This document shows, piece by piece, positions 1-14,333 of a stretch of DNA of 64,000 nt. The position numbers and the translations under genes were made by a program. Location of the stretch: contig NC_086366.1 of assembly GCF_036324505.1 (NCBI RefSeq), positions 6,139,427-6,203,426 on the forward strand. Direction: 5' to 3'. Source of the stretch: Eleginops maclovinus (lineage: Eukaryota; Chordata; Actinopteri; Perciformes; Eleginopidae). The first letter of the stretch is position 1, and each line of letters starts with the position of its first letter. Below the pieces are notes generated by a model. It saw only the letters and a program-made list of their open reading frames with translations, searched no databases and had not been told where the DNA came from.

Positions 1-3000
1 GGTTTGCAGGATCACTGCTCAGCGGGGATTTATCATGCCACTGATGTGCCACTGCCTCCATTTTTCACTCAGATTGACAGTGAGGGCACTGAGAGGCAGG
101 CGGGGACGGGGCTGTAAATTCAACACGCCCAAAGTCAGGCCAACCTTGAAAGGGAGGGCACAGTGGAAGAAATGAGCCCGGGAAGAAAGAGGATGCAAGG
201 AAATGTAGAGGAGGAGGAGAGCATAGAGGAGAGGAAGTGAGGAAACAAAAGACTGAGAAGGTGGAGAGGAGGCTTTTTCTTTGGTAAACAAGAGGACTGC
301 GTCACATTCAGCCACATGATCTTTCCCTCTGTCTTCTTCCCCATTCCTCTGCTCCATCTCCGCCTCTCTTTCTCCCTCCAGATTTCTTTCTCTGCTCGGG
401 TCGTTCTGGGGCTTGATCCCTGCGTGCAATTCAGTCTGTGTGCATGATCATGCGTGCAAACACGCTACATGCTTGTGTCTGAGTTGGTGTTTGTGGATTT
501 TTTTTGCACACTACTCCACCCATCTTGCAGTGAAACCCTATGAAAACAACACAGCCTATCATTTTGCCCCCCCCCCTCCTCCTCCTCCTACACAGATCAG
601 CAGTTAGTGAAATGCTGACCCTTGTCTTTCACTGCACCCCTTTTCCCCAGTCCACTCACACACTGCTGCCGGAAAGCTCAGGGAGATGGGGGTGCTTATT
701 GTTTGTGCAGTGTCTGTGTGTGTGTAGGGGCTGTTATTGTGAGTTACTTTTCCACTGAAATCATTGTGTGAGTGCAATGTGTGAAGTGTTTGAAGGTGGG
801 GGGCGTATGGGGGGCAAGAAAATGAAAAAAGAAAAGAGCAAAGAAAAAAAAATCAATAGTTGTGTGCATTAATCACGCTGCTGCCACAAAGCATTATGGG
901 AACATGAGCTGAAGGATGCATTTTGTGCATTTGCAACATATGAGTGCTGTGTGAAGAGGAGTTTGGGGAATTGGAAGAGGACGAGACGAGACCCTTTTAG
1001 TAAGAAGTGAGGTTAGAGCTGAGATAGTTGGGGGGTGTTTTGTGCACAGTGTGTTGCTCTGAGAATAAACCCTCTGTCTTTTGTGAAGCTCGCTTAAGGA
1101 TAGCATTCACTCTGTTATTCTGAAAGCTTTGATGCTACAGCTTTTGAATTAACACGATTACATTTTTATTTAGCAGTTTTTGTAATATGCAGCGGTTTCA
1201 GGATGTTGTGCGTCACATTTTATTTTTTCCCCTTATTTTCACATGTTTCCTCTGCTTTGAGATTTGCCATTTTGAAAAAGAAGAAACAACCCAGCCCTCA
1301 TTTGACTCTGTTTGAGCTGTAGCTGTTTGAAGTCTCCATCTTAGCTGCGGTGAAGGCTTCTGGACGTGATACATATTTGATAAGGATCGATAGAAGGGTT
1401 ACTGAGACAGGGATGGAGGGAAATCGATCCTGGACCAGGCTTCCCAAAAGCATCTTAAACCTGAGGCCGTCTTTGGAGTGTCCTTCTGGCTCTGCGGCTG
1501 AAGCACACACTTTTAATTTGTGCCAAAATAACTGGGCACATTTAAATTCTCCCCAGCTCTCACACACACAAGTAGTGATGTATGGGGAGACGGGCTGTTC
1601 CCAGCTCTCAGATTAGCTTAATCTAAGGTTTCTGCATTATATTATACTGACATCCTAATCACTGAGCACATAAAACAATAAAGCAATCTGTTTAGTGACG
1701 GGAGACTGAGCAGCAGACAGCGCTCTGGCACGGTGGCTGTGATTCCCAGCTGATGCTCCATACGGATAGACAAAATCAACAACTGTTGAGGCGGGCACTC
1801 TTCCATCAGTGTTTACCAATAAACAGTAGCAATATGGCAGCCATTAGGCTGTTTAGGCAGGGAATGATTAGGGTGGTGATGGCTGGGTGCACTGGGAGAC
1901 TGAACATGCTCTCATCTTTAATAGGCAACTTGGCTTCCTTTGATGGGGATGCCCCTTTATTTGCGACTTGGATTGAAGACAGAAGCTTAAAATAAGCACT
2001 GTCTTGGTAGAGTGTGCTTTCATTATACTGCAGGAATCTGATTTACAGTAATGTCCCTGTATTTGTTTATAGTTTGTGGATGGTTCGTGCATAAGGAAGT
2101 CATTCTATTGTGATCTTAGTGGCATGCAATCAGCACAGTTAAATCAGGACGATGCATTTACAGACAGAAAGAGGTTAATATGAGGACACGTTCACCATAA
2201 AGTTGGAAAATATGTGTGTATAGTTGCTCAGTTAGTGGAACGGGTACACCCTGCCCGAATTTATGGATTACAGTGGAGCAACACAGTGTTGAAAATGGAC
2301 TGGAACCGGGCCAGAACTGGTCTGGCGTCAGGCCAAGACACAGATTAGTAATAAGCATGGTGTGAGCTAATTACAGCCGGAACAAGCAATTCATTTCTGT
2401 TTATAAACTCTCCTGGACGTGTGCTGAGTAGGTGCACACTCCCTCTGCTCAAGTGTGTGTCAGTGACGGGTGGTGTTGGTCATGGAGGAACCGTCCCATA
2501 TGCTCCCAGCTGGGGGAACTGGAGACAAACTGGTGTACTCAGTCACATCCCATAATACTACAGTGTCTGATCCCATCTTAAAAGCGGCTGATTAGAGTAT
2601 AAAAGGCACTTAATAACGGCAGTCACTCCGCTGACCTAATAAGGATTTTTCACTCCATTTTTTCTCAATCCTGTCTTCCATCCAATCAAGGATTAATACA
2701 GTACCCGGCCTAATGCTGCTCCCAGGGTGGTCAATCTGGAAAAATACAGTAAATCACATGAAGCCTCTTAAAACTTTCACACTGTGCCCGTGCTCCCCCG
2801 CTGCAGATCTGTAACACTGATTAGACATGATCATGGTTTTAGGGCACCTGCTGGACACCAATCAGCAGACGGAATCTAATTGAGTACTTTTATCACTAAA
2901 AACTGTATGAGTCTATAGTGCTGTCAACCGATAGGAAATGAATTATTTACCTGTCATTTTGGGGGACATAAGACAAAAACATGTGTTGTAATAACGAGAT

Positions 3001-3333
3001 ACATGACAAACTGGGAAGAGAAATCTGAAGTTTTTTTTACTTTACACATGATTTCTGAATTATTGGCATGAAGTCCGAGTTTTCTGACAATTAACTAAAG
3101 CATGGACAAAGCAGCTGTGATCGCCCTCTGTATAATGTGTGCAACACAGGGCTTATTATCTCTGCTGCTATCATACTGCAGCTCCATCTGTTCCTACAGT
3201 GGGGACCCTGTCCACTTACTCACACTCCTGTTCAACATATTATTGTGGAATCAGACTGAAGTATTGTATCATTGTATTGCATATGGAGCCTAAGGCAAAC
3301 TGACTCAAACCTTTTCAGTCAGAAATACTTATC
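1..3333 (+). other. Intron sequence, no feature recognised
   Basis: This is mostly unique-looking, moderately AT-rich sequence, presumed dscam intron. A purine-rich patch is at about 160-300 and a short C-run at about 568-590. No exon, RNA gene or repeat end could be supported. A TATA-like gtataaaagg at 2598 has no other promoter evidence. Confidence 0.5.
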
Positions 3334-3558
3334 TTAAAGAGAACATATCCTACTCATGTCAGGTTCATATTTGTGTGTTGTGCCTCTCCTGTGACATGTC
3401 TCCACGCTTTAATGTTCAAAAAGCTCTTTATTTTTCTCATACTGCCTGTGCTGCAGCTTCTCTTTTCACCCTCTGTCTGAAACCAGAGCCCAGTCTGCTC
3501 TGATTGGTTAGCTGGCCAGCTCTGTTGTGATTGGTCAACTGCTTAGAGACCTTTTTAA
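3334..3558 (+). mobile_element. MITE-like repeat, family M, copy 1
   Basis: This copy begins with ttaaagagaacatatcc and runs through the family core: gacatgtctcc, the gctgcagc motif, an aaccagagcccagtctgct block, and two ATTGG (inverted CCAAT) boxes. It ends near a ttaa at 3555. The half containing the GC box is deleted. Twelve copies in both orientations occur in this window, and the ends of the family resemble each other as imperfect inverted repeats. Confidence 0.8.
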
Positions 3559-4014
3559 ATGGTTTTACAACATCCTCAACATATACATATAAAATAATGG
3601 GGACATATTGAATTACTGCAACACATCAGTTTCAGTTCACTTCTGATGTGATTTTGACAAATGGTCTCCAGAATGATTCTTTCGGTAGCAAATGACCTGC
3701 CGACGTCACTGCAAGGTGACCCTCTATCTTTGGGCTTGATATACGAGTCATCAAGCATCATTATTTTTCTTCAAGGCTCATTTTCTCTCCTCTTTGGCAT
3801 GAGCCTTGAGAACACAAAGACACGCACACTGAGTATACTTGCAGCCCGTCTTTGACCTCACCTTGCCATTTTGCAGCCAACGACTGAGATCCAAACAACA
3901 CCCGAACTCCCTGCAGGCTGCGGGCCGTCACTTCCTGTCAAAACTTCAATGTCTCTGAGAAGATGTGTTCAAGTGAGCGTGTGCAAAGCAAACTAGGATA
4001 TATGCATGATACAC

Positions 4015-4275
4015 TGGGAAGGAGGGTTGCTTTAAAATGGTAATCTGTTACTGTTACTACATTCATAAATGTAACCTAATCTGAGAATATAATTATAAAT
4101 GTTAAGTAACCTGATTACTTTCTTGTGGATTGCTTGAGTATCACATGCAATGCAGATAAATCCAAGAGAAAATAAATATCAATAAGATGTTTTTAAGGGT
4201 ATTATGTAAGACAACAAAACAGTGGGACCTTAGAAAAGAAGAAACCAAGATATTTGGGATCAAAAATTGTTGTAT
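4015..4275 (+). repeat. Dispersed repeat, family G (gattac-rich)
   Basis: It shares blocks such as ataaatccaagagaaaat, atgtaagacaaca and aagaagaaaccaagatat with 52125-52440. The two copies are diverged and carry indels. I recognise this as a common teleost interspersed repeat but cannot name its class. Confidence 0.75.
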
Positions 4276-5164
4276 GTATACGAAAAGCTGCCTTTCATTG
4301 AGCAGATTCAGGCTAAACAACAGCAATGAAACACATGAGCACATACTACAGTTTCAAAAAGCTGAATTAAAATCTGAGCTGACTGAAAATGCTCCGTTTT
4401 AGTTTAATACGTGGATGTCGTGCAGGAACATTGAAGGTTGAATAAATCTCTGAGTGTGGCCAGTCAAACTGTCAGTGACGACCACAAGCAGTGAGTGGCC
4501 TTTTGACAGACGCAGCCTGCAATCTCCACATCAGCGTAGGAGTCGAGCCAGCCAATCAGAGCCGAGCGCCCATTGCTGCACACGCTTATCACCTGCACAC
4601 AGCTGCCGTTCCCCCTCCGAGGGAGCAGAGGAAAGAAAGAAAGAGCAAGAATGAGCCTGAGACAGAGGGTGATTTGTGTCGAGTCACAGCACATCCACAT
4701 CTTCCTTTAATGCGATTTTTCAGATGCGTGTGTCTTTTTGGTCCCTATAATCCACACTTACGGGGGGAATGAAAAGAAAATGATTTGTGATTAGGGATTC
4801 CGCGTCAGCTAGGCAATAGTTAAAATGTGAATCAGGGTGGAAACGTGCTCTGTAGCCATCGTGAAATGAGAAGCGAGCGGGAGAGGCGGAGATAAGCTCA
4901 ATCTGAATTGATTTTCCTGTTACTTTCTGCTGTACTTGAGTTTCCATAGCAACGTGGTCAGGTTCCCTCGGCCTCCTAGGGCAAGTGTAATTGTTGTCTC
5001 TGTTTCTCCCAGCTCAACTCTCTCTCTATCTCTTTTTATAGTCTCTCTCTGTCCTCGGTATACTCGCTCTCAACAATGGAAATCAGATTCTTCTCTGACT
5101 TTTCTGCAGATTATATTAAAGCCCCGAGGAAGTGAGCCTGGATGTTGAAGCACATTTATGTAGT

Positions 5165-5720
5165 GGCCAAACTTTGGTAGGCTACTACAACCTGCTTGTC
5201 TGTCAGTGATGCCATGGACTTGTGCAGCGAAGTCGCATTTCTGTCAACGTCACAAGGGCTCCCTCGAGAAAAAGCCAATGGGTTTTTATCATTGGATTTT
5301 TCCAGAAAAATTATCTTTGTAGCAAACAAACATTTTGTTCAGCGGGATAATCTCCACATATCAACACCACGTTATGATTTTTGAAGAAAAAGGCTATAAA
5401 TGAACTACAGTACAATCATATGACTTGACACCGCTAAGCTAAAGGTGGCTAATGTTGGGGGTGATGAGGTTTAGCCTCATTTAGACACTTGTTACCAACC
5501 GCCATTTTTTTATTCACCAGTGGGGTATTTACTGACGCATTTTATGCTGTAGAACAAAATGTTTAGATCTCTTCAGCTTGTGTTAACCACAGACCCTGTG
5601 TTATTTCAGGATAACAACCAAAAACTGATCAGAAAATGACTTAAAATAAAATGCTAACTCATTACCACGTTTTAGGACTCATTCCTGCATTCCTCTATTG
5701 TGCCCAACCATTTTTCCTAT
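5165..5720 (+). repeat. Dispersed repeat, family T (longest copy)
   Basis: Blocks gctaagctaaaggtggctaa, cttcagcttgtgttaaccac and ttaggactcattcctgca are shared with 43720-43950. Smaller parts are shared with 51270-51350 (just before the Ig3 exon) and 62690-62825 (just before the second Ig8 exon). The class is unknown to me. Confidence 0.7.
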
Positions 5721-5857
5721 TGACTTGCATTGAGAAAGGGATTAATAAATAATTCTTTAGTGGTCAAAATAGTTGATTTCAGTTTGAACGGAATGGCAAA
5801 CGTATTCGATTTCATAATTGTATTCTTTCTGATTTATTAGTGTCTCAGCTGCTATAA

Positions 5858-5912
5858 ATGCCTGAATTTCCAAACGGGATAAATAAAGTTCCATCTTATC
5901 TTATCTTAAACA
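5858..5912 (+). repeat. Retroposon 3' tail (aataaag then cttat repeats)
   Basis: gggataaataaagttcc followed by three cttat units is the kind of 3' end left by fish non-LTR retroposons. The body is missing or too diverged to recognise. Confidence 0.5.
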
Positions 5913-8900
5913 GTTCATTGTAATTATGGCCATATGTTAGAAAATCTTTGTCGCTACAAAATAAAATGCTGTTGTCCCTAGCAGATTTTCACAGCACAAG
6001 ATCTGCTGAATCACATGACACGATCTACACATGAGCTCAGTGCAAGACAAGCCTAAACCAGCTAACGTACAATAAAACAAGTTAGAATATTTAGCTCTAC
6101 ATGATCATAGGCCCGTAATTACTTCAGAAGTTTTAGTTGTAATAAAACTGCAGAAGTTTGAAGGTAATCAGTGGAAGGTGCTGTGTCACAACTCCTGCAG
6201 GGATTTGGCGACGTTTGTGTAAGAAGAGAATTCCAACGAGACCTCCTGGCTTTGACACAAACAGGAAGACAGAGAGGCTAGATTCATCCTAAATTGGGGA
6301 TGGATCTTTTTTATCTGAATTGGATATCAAGCTCTCCCCCTGACTCCATTGATACACTGCTGTGCAAGGCGTTTCCAGTTGTTTGGAGCCTAATGGCTGC
6401 GAGAGGCCTTGCCTGCTCAGCAAGAAGAGATGGACTGCAATCTTGGGTCTGCGATTAGGACTGCTGATCTGGAAACATTTACATTATGGCTTTTCAGGTC
6501 ATTACAGGAGAGAAATGGTCAAAAGGATCCAGGTGAGAAAGCCTAGATCAGCACTATGACCCTGAGTAATGTGCAGAATCAGAAACAAAGGCCTGAGGAA
6601 GACGGGAAGAGTTTGATACTTAAATCTTGAAGCTTGTCGTTCAAACCAACGGGAATATGTGAGTGAATTTCTTTGACCTGGAATTCTTCTACTGTACCCA
6701 CATTTTTCTGGATCTGGCTGTGGCTTGAAATGTAAATATATTCGGTGCTGTATCTCAAGTAAGCTCCAGTATCTGGGATAGCCTTGGACCTGTCCCAATC
6801 TGCTCTGTGTTTTCTTGCTAGCAGATCAATGCTAATTAATACACATCTCCCTCAGGGACAGCGGGGAGGCCACGCAGAGAATCAGAACTAGCCGTCATAG
6901 GCTGGGCTTGTTGTCGACCATATATGGGAAAGAGACCTTCACAAATATTTGCATACAGGAAGTCGCCTCACGTGTTTCACTCGTGTTGTTTGGTGGACAC
7001 GTACATTTACTTATGGTACGTGGGTACTGTACATTTGAGGTACTTGTGTTTTATTTGAGTATTTCCATTATTGTTATGCTGTTATGCTGTTATGCTATGT
7101 ACATTTACTTCACTACAATTTTGAGTTTTTGTTCCATCCATCCATCCATCCAAAAATTCGAAAAAAGACCTGTGATAATCACAACCGAGCTGGCCAGCTA
7201 ACCAATCAGAGCAGACTGGGCTCTGGTTTCAGACAGAGTGAAAAGAGGTGCTGCAGCACAGTCAGTATGAGAAAAATAAAGAGCTTTTTGAACATTAAAG
7301 CATGGAGACATGTCCCAGTAGAGACACAACATACTAATATGAACCTGAAAATGAGCAGAATATGTCCTCTTTAAGTAACCTATTCATTCCAAAATTGTAC
7401 TTGTAACAGAGTATTTCTCCACTGTGGTATTATTACTTCTACTTAAGTAAAATATCTGACACTTCTTGCACTGTGGCCAATTGGTTATTTAGCTGGTGGC
7501 AGTGTCGGGTCTAAACATGCCTCCATGTAGTTCAACTAAAGTTCAGCCATCCTTTTTTTAGCAGATCTTCCAGTGAAACATGCTTCACCTTAATGCAGAG
7601 GTGGTTTGCTTCACAATCACCTGATGATACAGAATGGCTTTGACATGCATACACCAAAGTATGTGTGTGTGTGTTTAGTTTATTCTCCTGTATCTCCTTC
7701 TTCTCTTTCCTCTCCATCTTCCTCTGAAATGCACTGTTAAAACAAGGAGGAAAAAAAAACTGAAAATGGCAGACATGTTTTTGTGCATGCCTGGCGGACA
7801 GATAGGCGCTGCATAACTAGCGGTTTCCTCTGAAGTAGGGAGAAATCTATTTGCTTGTAGAAGCTGCTTGCATAATCCTTTAGTTACACTTGCCAGCTGT
7901 GAGCAAAGATACGGCGCTGTGGGATTTAGCATAAATATCATTGGGAGGACAAAGAAATGAAACTGATAAGTGTTTGTGCACTGAGTATTTTGCATAATCC
8001 AGGATAACCCATAATCTGAGTTCTTTAAAATTGTCGCCAAATAGATGTGATGCTGAGAAACCGGTAATAGGAATAAACAGTTTGTCCATTCGTCCAAAAA
8101 TAACTGGAGCATTTACTTTGGCGAATATCAGGCTTGATATTGTAATACAATGCAGTTTGGAGTCCATTTCCCATAAAAGCCTCTGTTACAACAGTTCCTC
8201 TTAGTAAGTCAGTTATAATTGTAATTTCTGTGCTTGTTTTATCCCTGAATTATTCTTCAAACTGTGATTCTCACACACTGTGAATCTGTTTCGTAGTGTT
8301 TCTTCATTATTTGAAATGACTACGTTGGCTAGGTTGGCTAACTAGCTTACAGTAGATGTGCAATAATATCTGAAGGAATCATGTGATGACATTGTTCACA
8401 AGACAATAGATAATAAGTTTCCAACAATAATTGTCCAACTCTATAATACCTGAATGTCAACAAGCGCCCGGTTCCCAGCTGTGTGCATCATTCTTTAGTG
8501 TTCGCTGGTTTCCGTTGTGTTTTCAGCTTCTTTGCAGCATTTTTTTCAAGTTTGTGAATGTTTTTGAAGATGTTTCTTGATTTGCATGCGTTTTGGGACT
8601 TTTCTGTTATTATATTTGCATCGTTTCTCAAAATGCAGCATGCTTCTCCTCTAATGGATATGTGTTGGGCACTGTAGCGTGTTTGCACCGGTCGGTCACC
8701 GTACAGTAAATATGTTAGTTTCCCCATTATCTGGAGCTATTATACAGTCGTTTGACAAGATATCTATAATTTGGACATTCTCTTTAGCTATATAGAGTAC
8801 CATGTCATTTTTAGGAACATCATTTCCAAGTACCTTTTGCAATTATTTTTTTATTTTTCTGGCATTTCCAAAATATGTGTGGCAAAATTATTCCAAGATA

Positions 8901-10513
8901 ATTCCCTCCATATCTGCGAATCGGGAAGATGATAGATGTACCCTCCACAAATGTTTGATAAATTCTGTTTCCCGTTTCTCTTTCAAATCACTGTCTGAGG
9001 TCCTGCTGAAGGTGCATTTAATTTCAAGGTGAAGCCTTTACTGAAAAATTGGTGTTCTCATGGCCATGCTTTGTGCATCACATTTCCATATGTACAGCAC
9101 AGCCTGGCCTTGTTTAGGTTAACACCCATATGAAAGGATTGTACTGAAAACACACTTCTCCTCTCTCTCTCTCTCTGCTGCATGTCCCCTCTCTCTCTCA
9201 GTCCACAGTATGCAAGCAATAAAGAGAAAACACATCACTCAACAGCTTTCAATACATCTGTCCTTTCTCTCCCCACCTCTCAGTGTGTTTGTTTGCTCAA
9301 CCTCCTCTGCCCTGGCGCCTGCGTTTTTATTCCTCTCAATGTGTTATGGGATGCTAATAGACAGCTGCTGAAAGCTAGCATGAAATACCAGCATGCTGCA
9401 GTGTGTGGACCCCGTATAATACACAGCGCCCTTATGTCCACATCTATTTTTCTATTCAGTCAAAAAAAAGCCAATAAAGTTATCTCATTCTTTACCTGCG
9501 GCAAAATCTAAATGCAGAACACGCAAATGCATCACTGTTTATAATCCAGTCATATCATATATATGCTGTATATTATTCTGAAAAATTGCCTCTTATTCAA
9601 TGAATATTTTACTTTTGGTACTTAAGTATACTTTGCCACTAACAGTTATAATATAAGATTTGAATAGATGTACCACCATTAACTTGGTGTCCACTTGAAT
9701 AGAGCGGGACAAAATCAAAGCAGCTCTGATTTCTTTGTTCTAAGAGAGGATCCCCCATCCAGTTGAGCTTAGTTATCTTGATTTCTCAAATATCACAGCC
9801 ATGATTGTCTCCGTCCCGCACTTACAGCATGTCTCTTATGCTCCCATACAACATTAACTTTTCATTATCCAGGGGAAACAATAGAAATGCACAAAAAGGG
9901 GATGTTTCCGCGTCCAGGAGGACTGAAAAATTGATGCAGTTGTGAGGTAAATGGCTCCAAATCTGGGCAAGATGGTGAAAATGGGAGTTATGAGGAGAGT
10001 GAGCAAGGCGAAGAGGGGAAGACATCCCTTGTAAAGCCGGGCTCTGAGGGGCTCGGGCGCATAATCAATGAAGTGAAGTGTGTGTTGTATCTGTGGCGTC
10101 GAGTCGGCATCACAGAAGCCAATCCTATTTATACAGGGAAGACAGGTCTGTTGCTATGCTCCTGGAGAAGGTCTCCTGCAGCTCAAAAAGACCAAGTATC
10201 CACTCAGGGGTCGTATCACACCTCGAGTGGACAAAAAAATAAATAAATGCGGTCGAAATGAGGGTGCGGCACCTGCTAGGTGACACATTCAATTGATTAT
10301 TGATGATTTGATCCATTATACACTCAGAGGAAGGTGTTGACACCAGCAGAAATAGACCCTGTATTTATTCATTTCTCTTTAGGCAGAGGTGTAAATGCAG
10401 TGAGACACTTGCTGTCTGGCCAGGGATGAGGGGCACATTAAGAGTGTGTTTTAACTATTTATTAACCATTTAATTATTTACAATTTAATTATTTACTTCC
10501 GAAATCCCATAGA
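5913..10513 (+). other. Intron sequence with few repeats
   Basis: Apart from the family S and MITE block at 7005-7470, I see only unique-looking AT-rich sequence. The longer open frames on both strands (for example 7675-8112, 9182-9511) have no recognisable protein signature. Confidence 0.5.
7175..7374 (-). mobile_element. MITE-like repeat, family M, copy 2
   Basis: This partial copy in the opposite orientation contains one CCAAT box (aaccaatcagagc), the gctgcagc motif and the terminus aatatgtcctctttaa. It interrupts a dispersed acttaagtaaaa-type repeat that is recognisable at 7005-7130 and again at 7375-7470. Confidence 0.8.
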
Positions 10514-10835
10514 TAAAGAGGCCCAACTATGCTTTGTGGGGTTTACTCTTTCCATAGTGTGTAATATAGGTTTTTGTACATGTCAATGGTCTCCAAAGGC
10601 CGAAATCCCAAAGTTCAGGAACATTGTGAAATCACTATGTAACACTCACTGCTTTTGGATAGCACTGCAACACATTGAACATGATAGGCTAAGGCTGGGA
10701 TCTGGTCTCAGACAGAGGGTGAAAGGAGGTGCTGCAGCACAGGCAGTATGAGAGCTTTTTGAACATTAAAGTATGGAGACATGTCTCAGTAGTGGAACAA
10801 AATACAAATATGAACCTGAAAATGAGCAGGATATG
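10514..10835 (-). mobile_element. MITE-like repeat, family M, copy 3
   Basis: The left end is taaagaggcccaactatgc, followed by the gtaaatggtct-like and gcaaaggc-like blocks, then the core and a right end at aatgagcaggatatg. The segment with the two CCAAT boxes is deleted in this copy. Confidence 0.8.
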
Positions 10836-11866
10836 TTGACATGTTGAGTCGGCATGGTAAAATGACGTACAACAAAATGACGTATTGAGTTGTTGTGAAG
10901 TCAGTTCACCCAGAAGCTTTCTGCAACGGCTCTTTGTAAGCTTTGTCCCAGAGACGAGATAATGTTTGTCTGTTTATTTGGTGGTAAACATGCTTACAGG
11001 AACAAAGTTACTGTACAGACAAGATTATGGTTCCCAAACAAGTCAATCAGATTGTCTCCGGGCTGTGTTTTTCATGTCGTCTTGTCCAGATGTCGCCTAT
11101 TAGACGTCAGATTAGGAAGAGTGGTGTTGGATTAGCCAATCCAGAGGCAGAATCATTTTAGATTAGATTATAGTACGTGGACATCTGGGGCGCTGCGATG
11201 GCTCTGCTCGAGCAAAATAACATTAAGTCAGTGTTGCACAGCGAGACAGTACACAGACTGTAATCAGCAGCCGGGCAGAAGGAGGATGACAGCATTAGGA
11301 CGTAGATGGATGAGAAATCCTTCGCTTTTACAACTTCCCAATTACAGTATGCCGGCAGATTGCACAACAAAAGCAGTGGCGCTCCTAACTGTCTGTAGAA
11401 AGGCAAAATTACAAGGCAAAATAGGAGGTGTGTGAGTGTCATCTGATTGCACAAAGCCCTGAAACTCTCTCTCTGTGTGTGAAGGTGATCAGGCCTGCAG
11501 TGCAGACAGCCCTATCTGCTAATAATAATGGTTATTTTCTCCTCCTCTCCCCCTGCTCAGCGTTTGTGCCCTCCCGGCAGATAGATGTGCACAGATTACA
11601 CCTTCTAATTGTTGCAAGCGTCTGTGGGCCGGTGAAGCTCAGGGTAGTTTAGTGCTGTGTGGACTGGATTGTATGTACTGTGGATGTGTAATAATGATGA
11701 TAACGACTGTAGAAATGTCTGTTTGTAGTGTTGCAGGGAAAAGTACCAAAGCGTGTGATCGAGAGGCTAAATATAAAGAAGCGTCTCTCCTGTTTCCCAA
11801 CAAATGAAACTGATGCACCAAATGTAGAAGAACAAACACAGATCTTCTAGAACAATGACGTTTAAT

Positions 11867-11999
11867 CTAAAGAGGCCCCATTACGCTTCTTTGGGGTTTC
11901 CCTTTGCTTGAGTGTGTTGTATACTGTAGGTTTTTATGCATGTAAATGATCTGCAAAGGCTAAAATCCCCAAGTTCTAGAACACAGCGACATCACTATG
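11867..11999 (-). mobile_element. MITE-like repeat, family M, copy 4 (left part only)
   Basis: Only the left third is present: ctaaagaggccccattac, then tttggggtttcccttt, then gcaaaggctaaaatccc. It stops near the gacatcactatg block. The promoter-like core is missing. Confidence 0.75.
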
Positions 12000-12137
12000 A
12001 ATTAAAAGCCAAGAATAACTCAACGAGATGATGAGTCTGACAGGATATCAACTCCCAGTACTCAGTAATCAGTTTTAATTTGATGTGCTTTGGTGACATA
12101 TCAGTCAGTATGCACACATATTTAGTTTTAGTATCCA

Positions 12138-12138
<1 letters not shown>

Positions 12139-12231
<93 letters not shown>
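12139..12231 (+). repeat. (AC)n microsatellite, about 93 bp
   Basis: This is an uninterrupted AC tract. Translations of it are artefacts. Confidence 0.98.
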
Positions 12232-12233
<2 letters not shown>

Positions 12234-12611
12234 GTTTTCGTAGTGTTCTGTACGGCCTGTGTGTGCTCCTGTAAAGCTGCGGCAGCCATACTGTACTCTG
12301 CATATGAATGAATCAGGCTGAACAAATACCTGACACAGCCCATATGATGAGTGATGAAGTTGTTAATGTGTGACATTATTGGAGGTGACAGTGTGATCTG
12401 GTGTCTGCGTGATGATGATGATACAGTGAGCCCGGCTGTGTGAGGCGTCTCTATCTCCGCCGTTTGCCTCGCTGCCTCTCAGTCTCTCCCACGATCCGAA
12501 GAGAAGCGACAGAAAATGATCAGAAAAAATGAAATATGACGTGTCATTTTTTTGTATTTGCTGCACATTTTTGCTAAAAGTCCCGTGACGCTGGAAAATG
12601 ATGCCTGCCTG

Positions 12612-12613
<2 letters not shown>

Positions 12614-12672
<59 letters not shown>
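12614..12672 (+). repeat. (CA)n microsatellite, about 59 bp
   Basis: This is an uninterrupted CA tract less than 400 bp from another one at 12139. Confidence 0.98.
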
Positions 12673-12674
<2 letters not shown>

Positions 12675-14293
12675 GTATGTCTGCTGTATGTTGTGTGTGT
12701 GTGTGTGACAGTCTGCCCTCTCTGAGAAAGTGTATCTATGACTCTAGTTGAATATGTCACTCTTTTTTCCTGGGGTATGTGCGTGTCAAGTCTGATTAAA
12801 GTTAACCCCTGTGAGGCGGCTGGTGCACCCCCTCCTCCTATATCCCTCCATCCCCCTTCCTCGTCTCCCCCACCCTTCCATCACTCCATCCCCACTCTCC
12901 TTCCTCCTGGCTCTCTGACAGCGCAGGAGAATTTGCTTCCTCAAGGTCCCACCCTCCCTCTCTGGCTCCCGCGGGTGGTGTTTCCTTGGAAACAGTGTCA
13001 GAGTTGAATGGGTGGGTGCAGATAGATGGCTGCCCTTTATCGGACTACACCACTGGTCCATTATAAGCAAGCACACACTGGACCTGTGAACGCACCCCTC
13101 TGTTCTCACCCCCGAATGGACCGCTCCACCTGACACGCGTGAATATTAGCTCGACCCAGGCTGTGTATGTATCCGTGTGTCCTTTTTTTTCCTTTGCTTT
13201 ATTGAATGTCTGTGTGTTACTGCTTATATGCCGTGTGTGTATGTGTGCCTGCAATATTGAATTTGACATATTTGGGGGAGAAATCCTATGCAAGTGTCTT
13301 CCTTCCTCTGTGTCCTTGGGAGTGAAACAAAATGGAGACTGGTCTCTGCTCTGTCTCCCTCCTCTCAAAAATGATGAAGCAAAAAAATAAATAAAAATAA
13401 ACTCCACAGCTCGCTCCTTTTGACCTGTCGATTTAAACAAATGCATCACACTAACGGATGAATTACTCCAGTCATGTTTGTTGAATTATGTAAATGCAAA
13501 CAGCTGCAACCGGTGTTTAGGCCACACATCATCAGGGAGCAACAAGAACACACAACACTATTTCTTAAATTAAAAAGGAGCTGTTACAAACTCCTAACTG
13601 CTGGCAATAGTAAATCAATCCACCATGTAGCAGATATTGAAATATGCATATTGTATGAGCGCCTAATTTAGACACGAAATCATTCGGCTAATACATTTAA
13701 ACATAAATGAATCAACTTTGCACACTTTTGAAGCCGGAGTTTTTGCAATTTTGATGCATGAATCTTCAGATTACAGTAGATGCATCATTAGTGGAGAACA
13801 CAGAGTTGTACTAGTTTTCAGGTCACGTTTCTTGAGCTTTCCAGCTGTAAAGCGATAATGAGCTTCGTTTTTGGGAAATCTGCTGTGATGGCTTGTCAGG
13901 AAACAGAAAAATAACCAAATGTTCCTCATGTCTCCCAATCAGCTTTTCTTTGGAACATCTCATTTTATTATATTTCTATAATGTGTTTCATCATGTTTTT
14001 TAAGTGTGGGTGATATTTTTAAACTGGATATTTAAATACTCTCTCAGACAGTAAATGATGGCCTTTTTAAAATGATTTTATTATTAGTAAAACCGTCCTT
14101 CTGCTTATCAAAGATATAGCGGACTACCTTCCAAATAAGAGAGCAGACATGTTTATCAAAAATGTTTTTAATGCAACAGATCATAACGATGACATCCCAT
14201 CATCAACACACATTATTAAAACGCTTTTAAAGGAACTGTAATTACACAGAAGGTTACCAAATTAATAAACAAATCCTTTTTGGTGCAAAAAAT

Positions 14294-14333
14294 AAATTTG
14301 ATCCTGAGGGTGAGCAGAACAGGGCCCCTTTAA
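14294..14333 (-). mobile_element. MITE-like repeat, family M, copy 5 (terminal fragment)
   Basis: This short fragment matches the right terminus of the family (tgagcagaac, then gggccccttt) and ends in ttaa. It is too short for an independent call. Confidence 0.45.

Noticed and set aside
2590..2610. TATA-like gtataaaagg as a possible promoter
   Set aside because: No downstream coding region, GC content change or other core element supports it.
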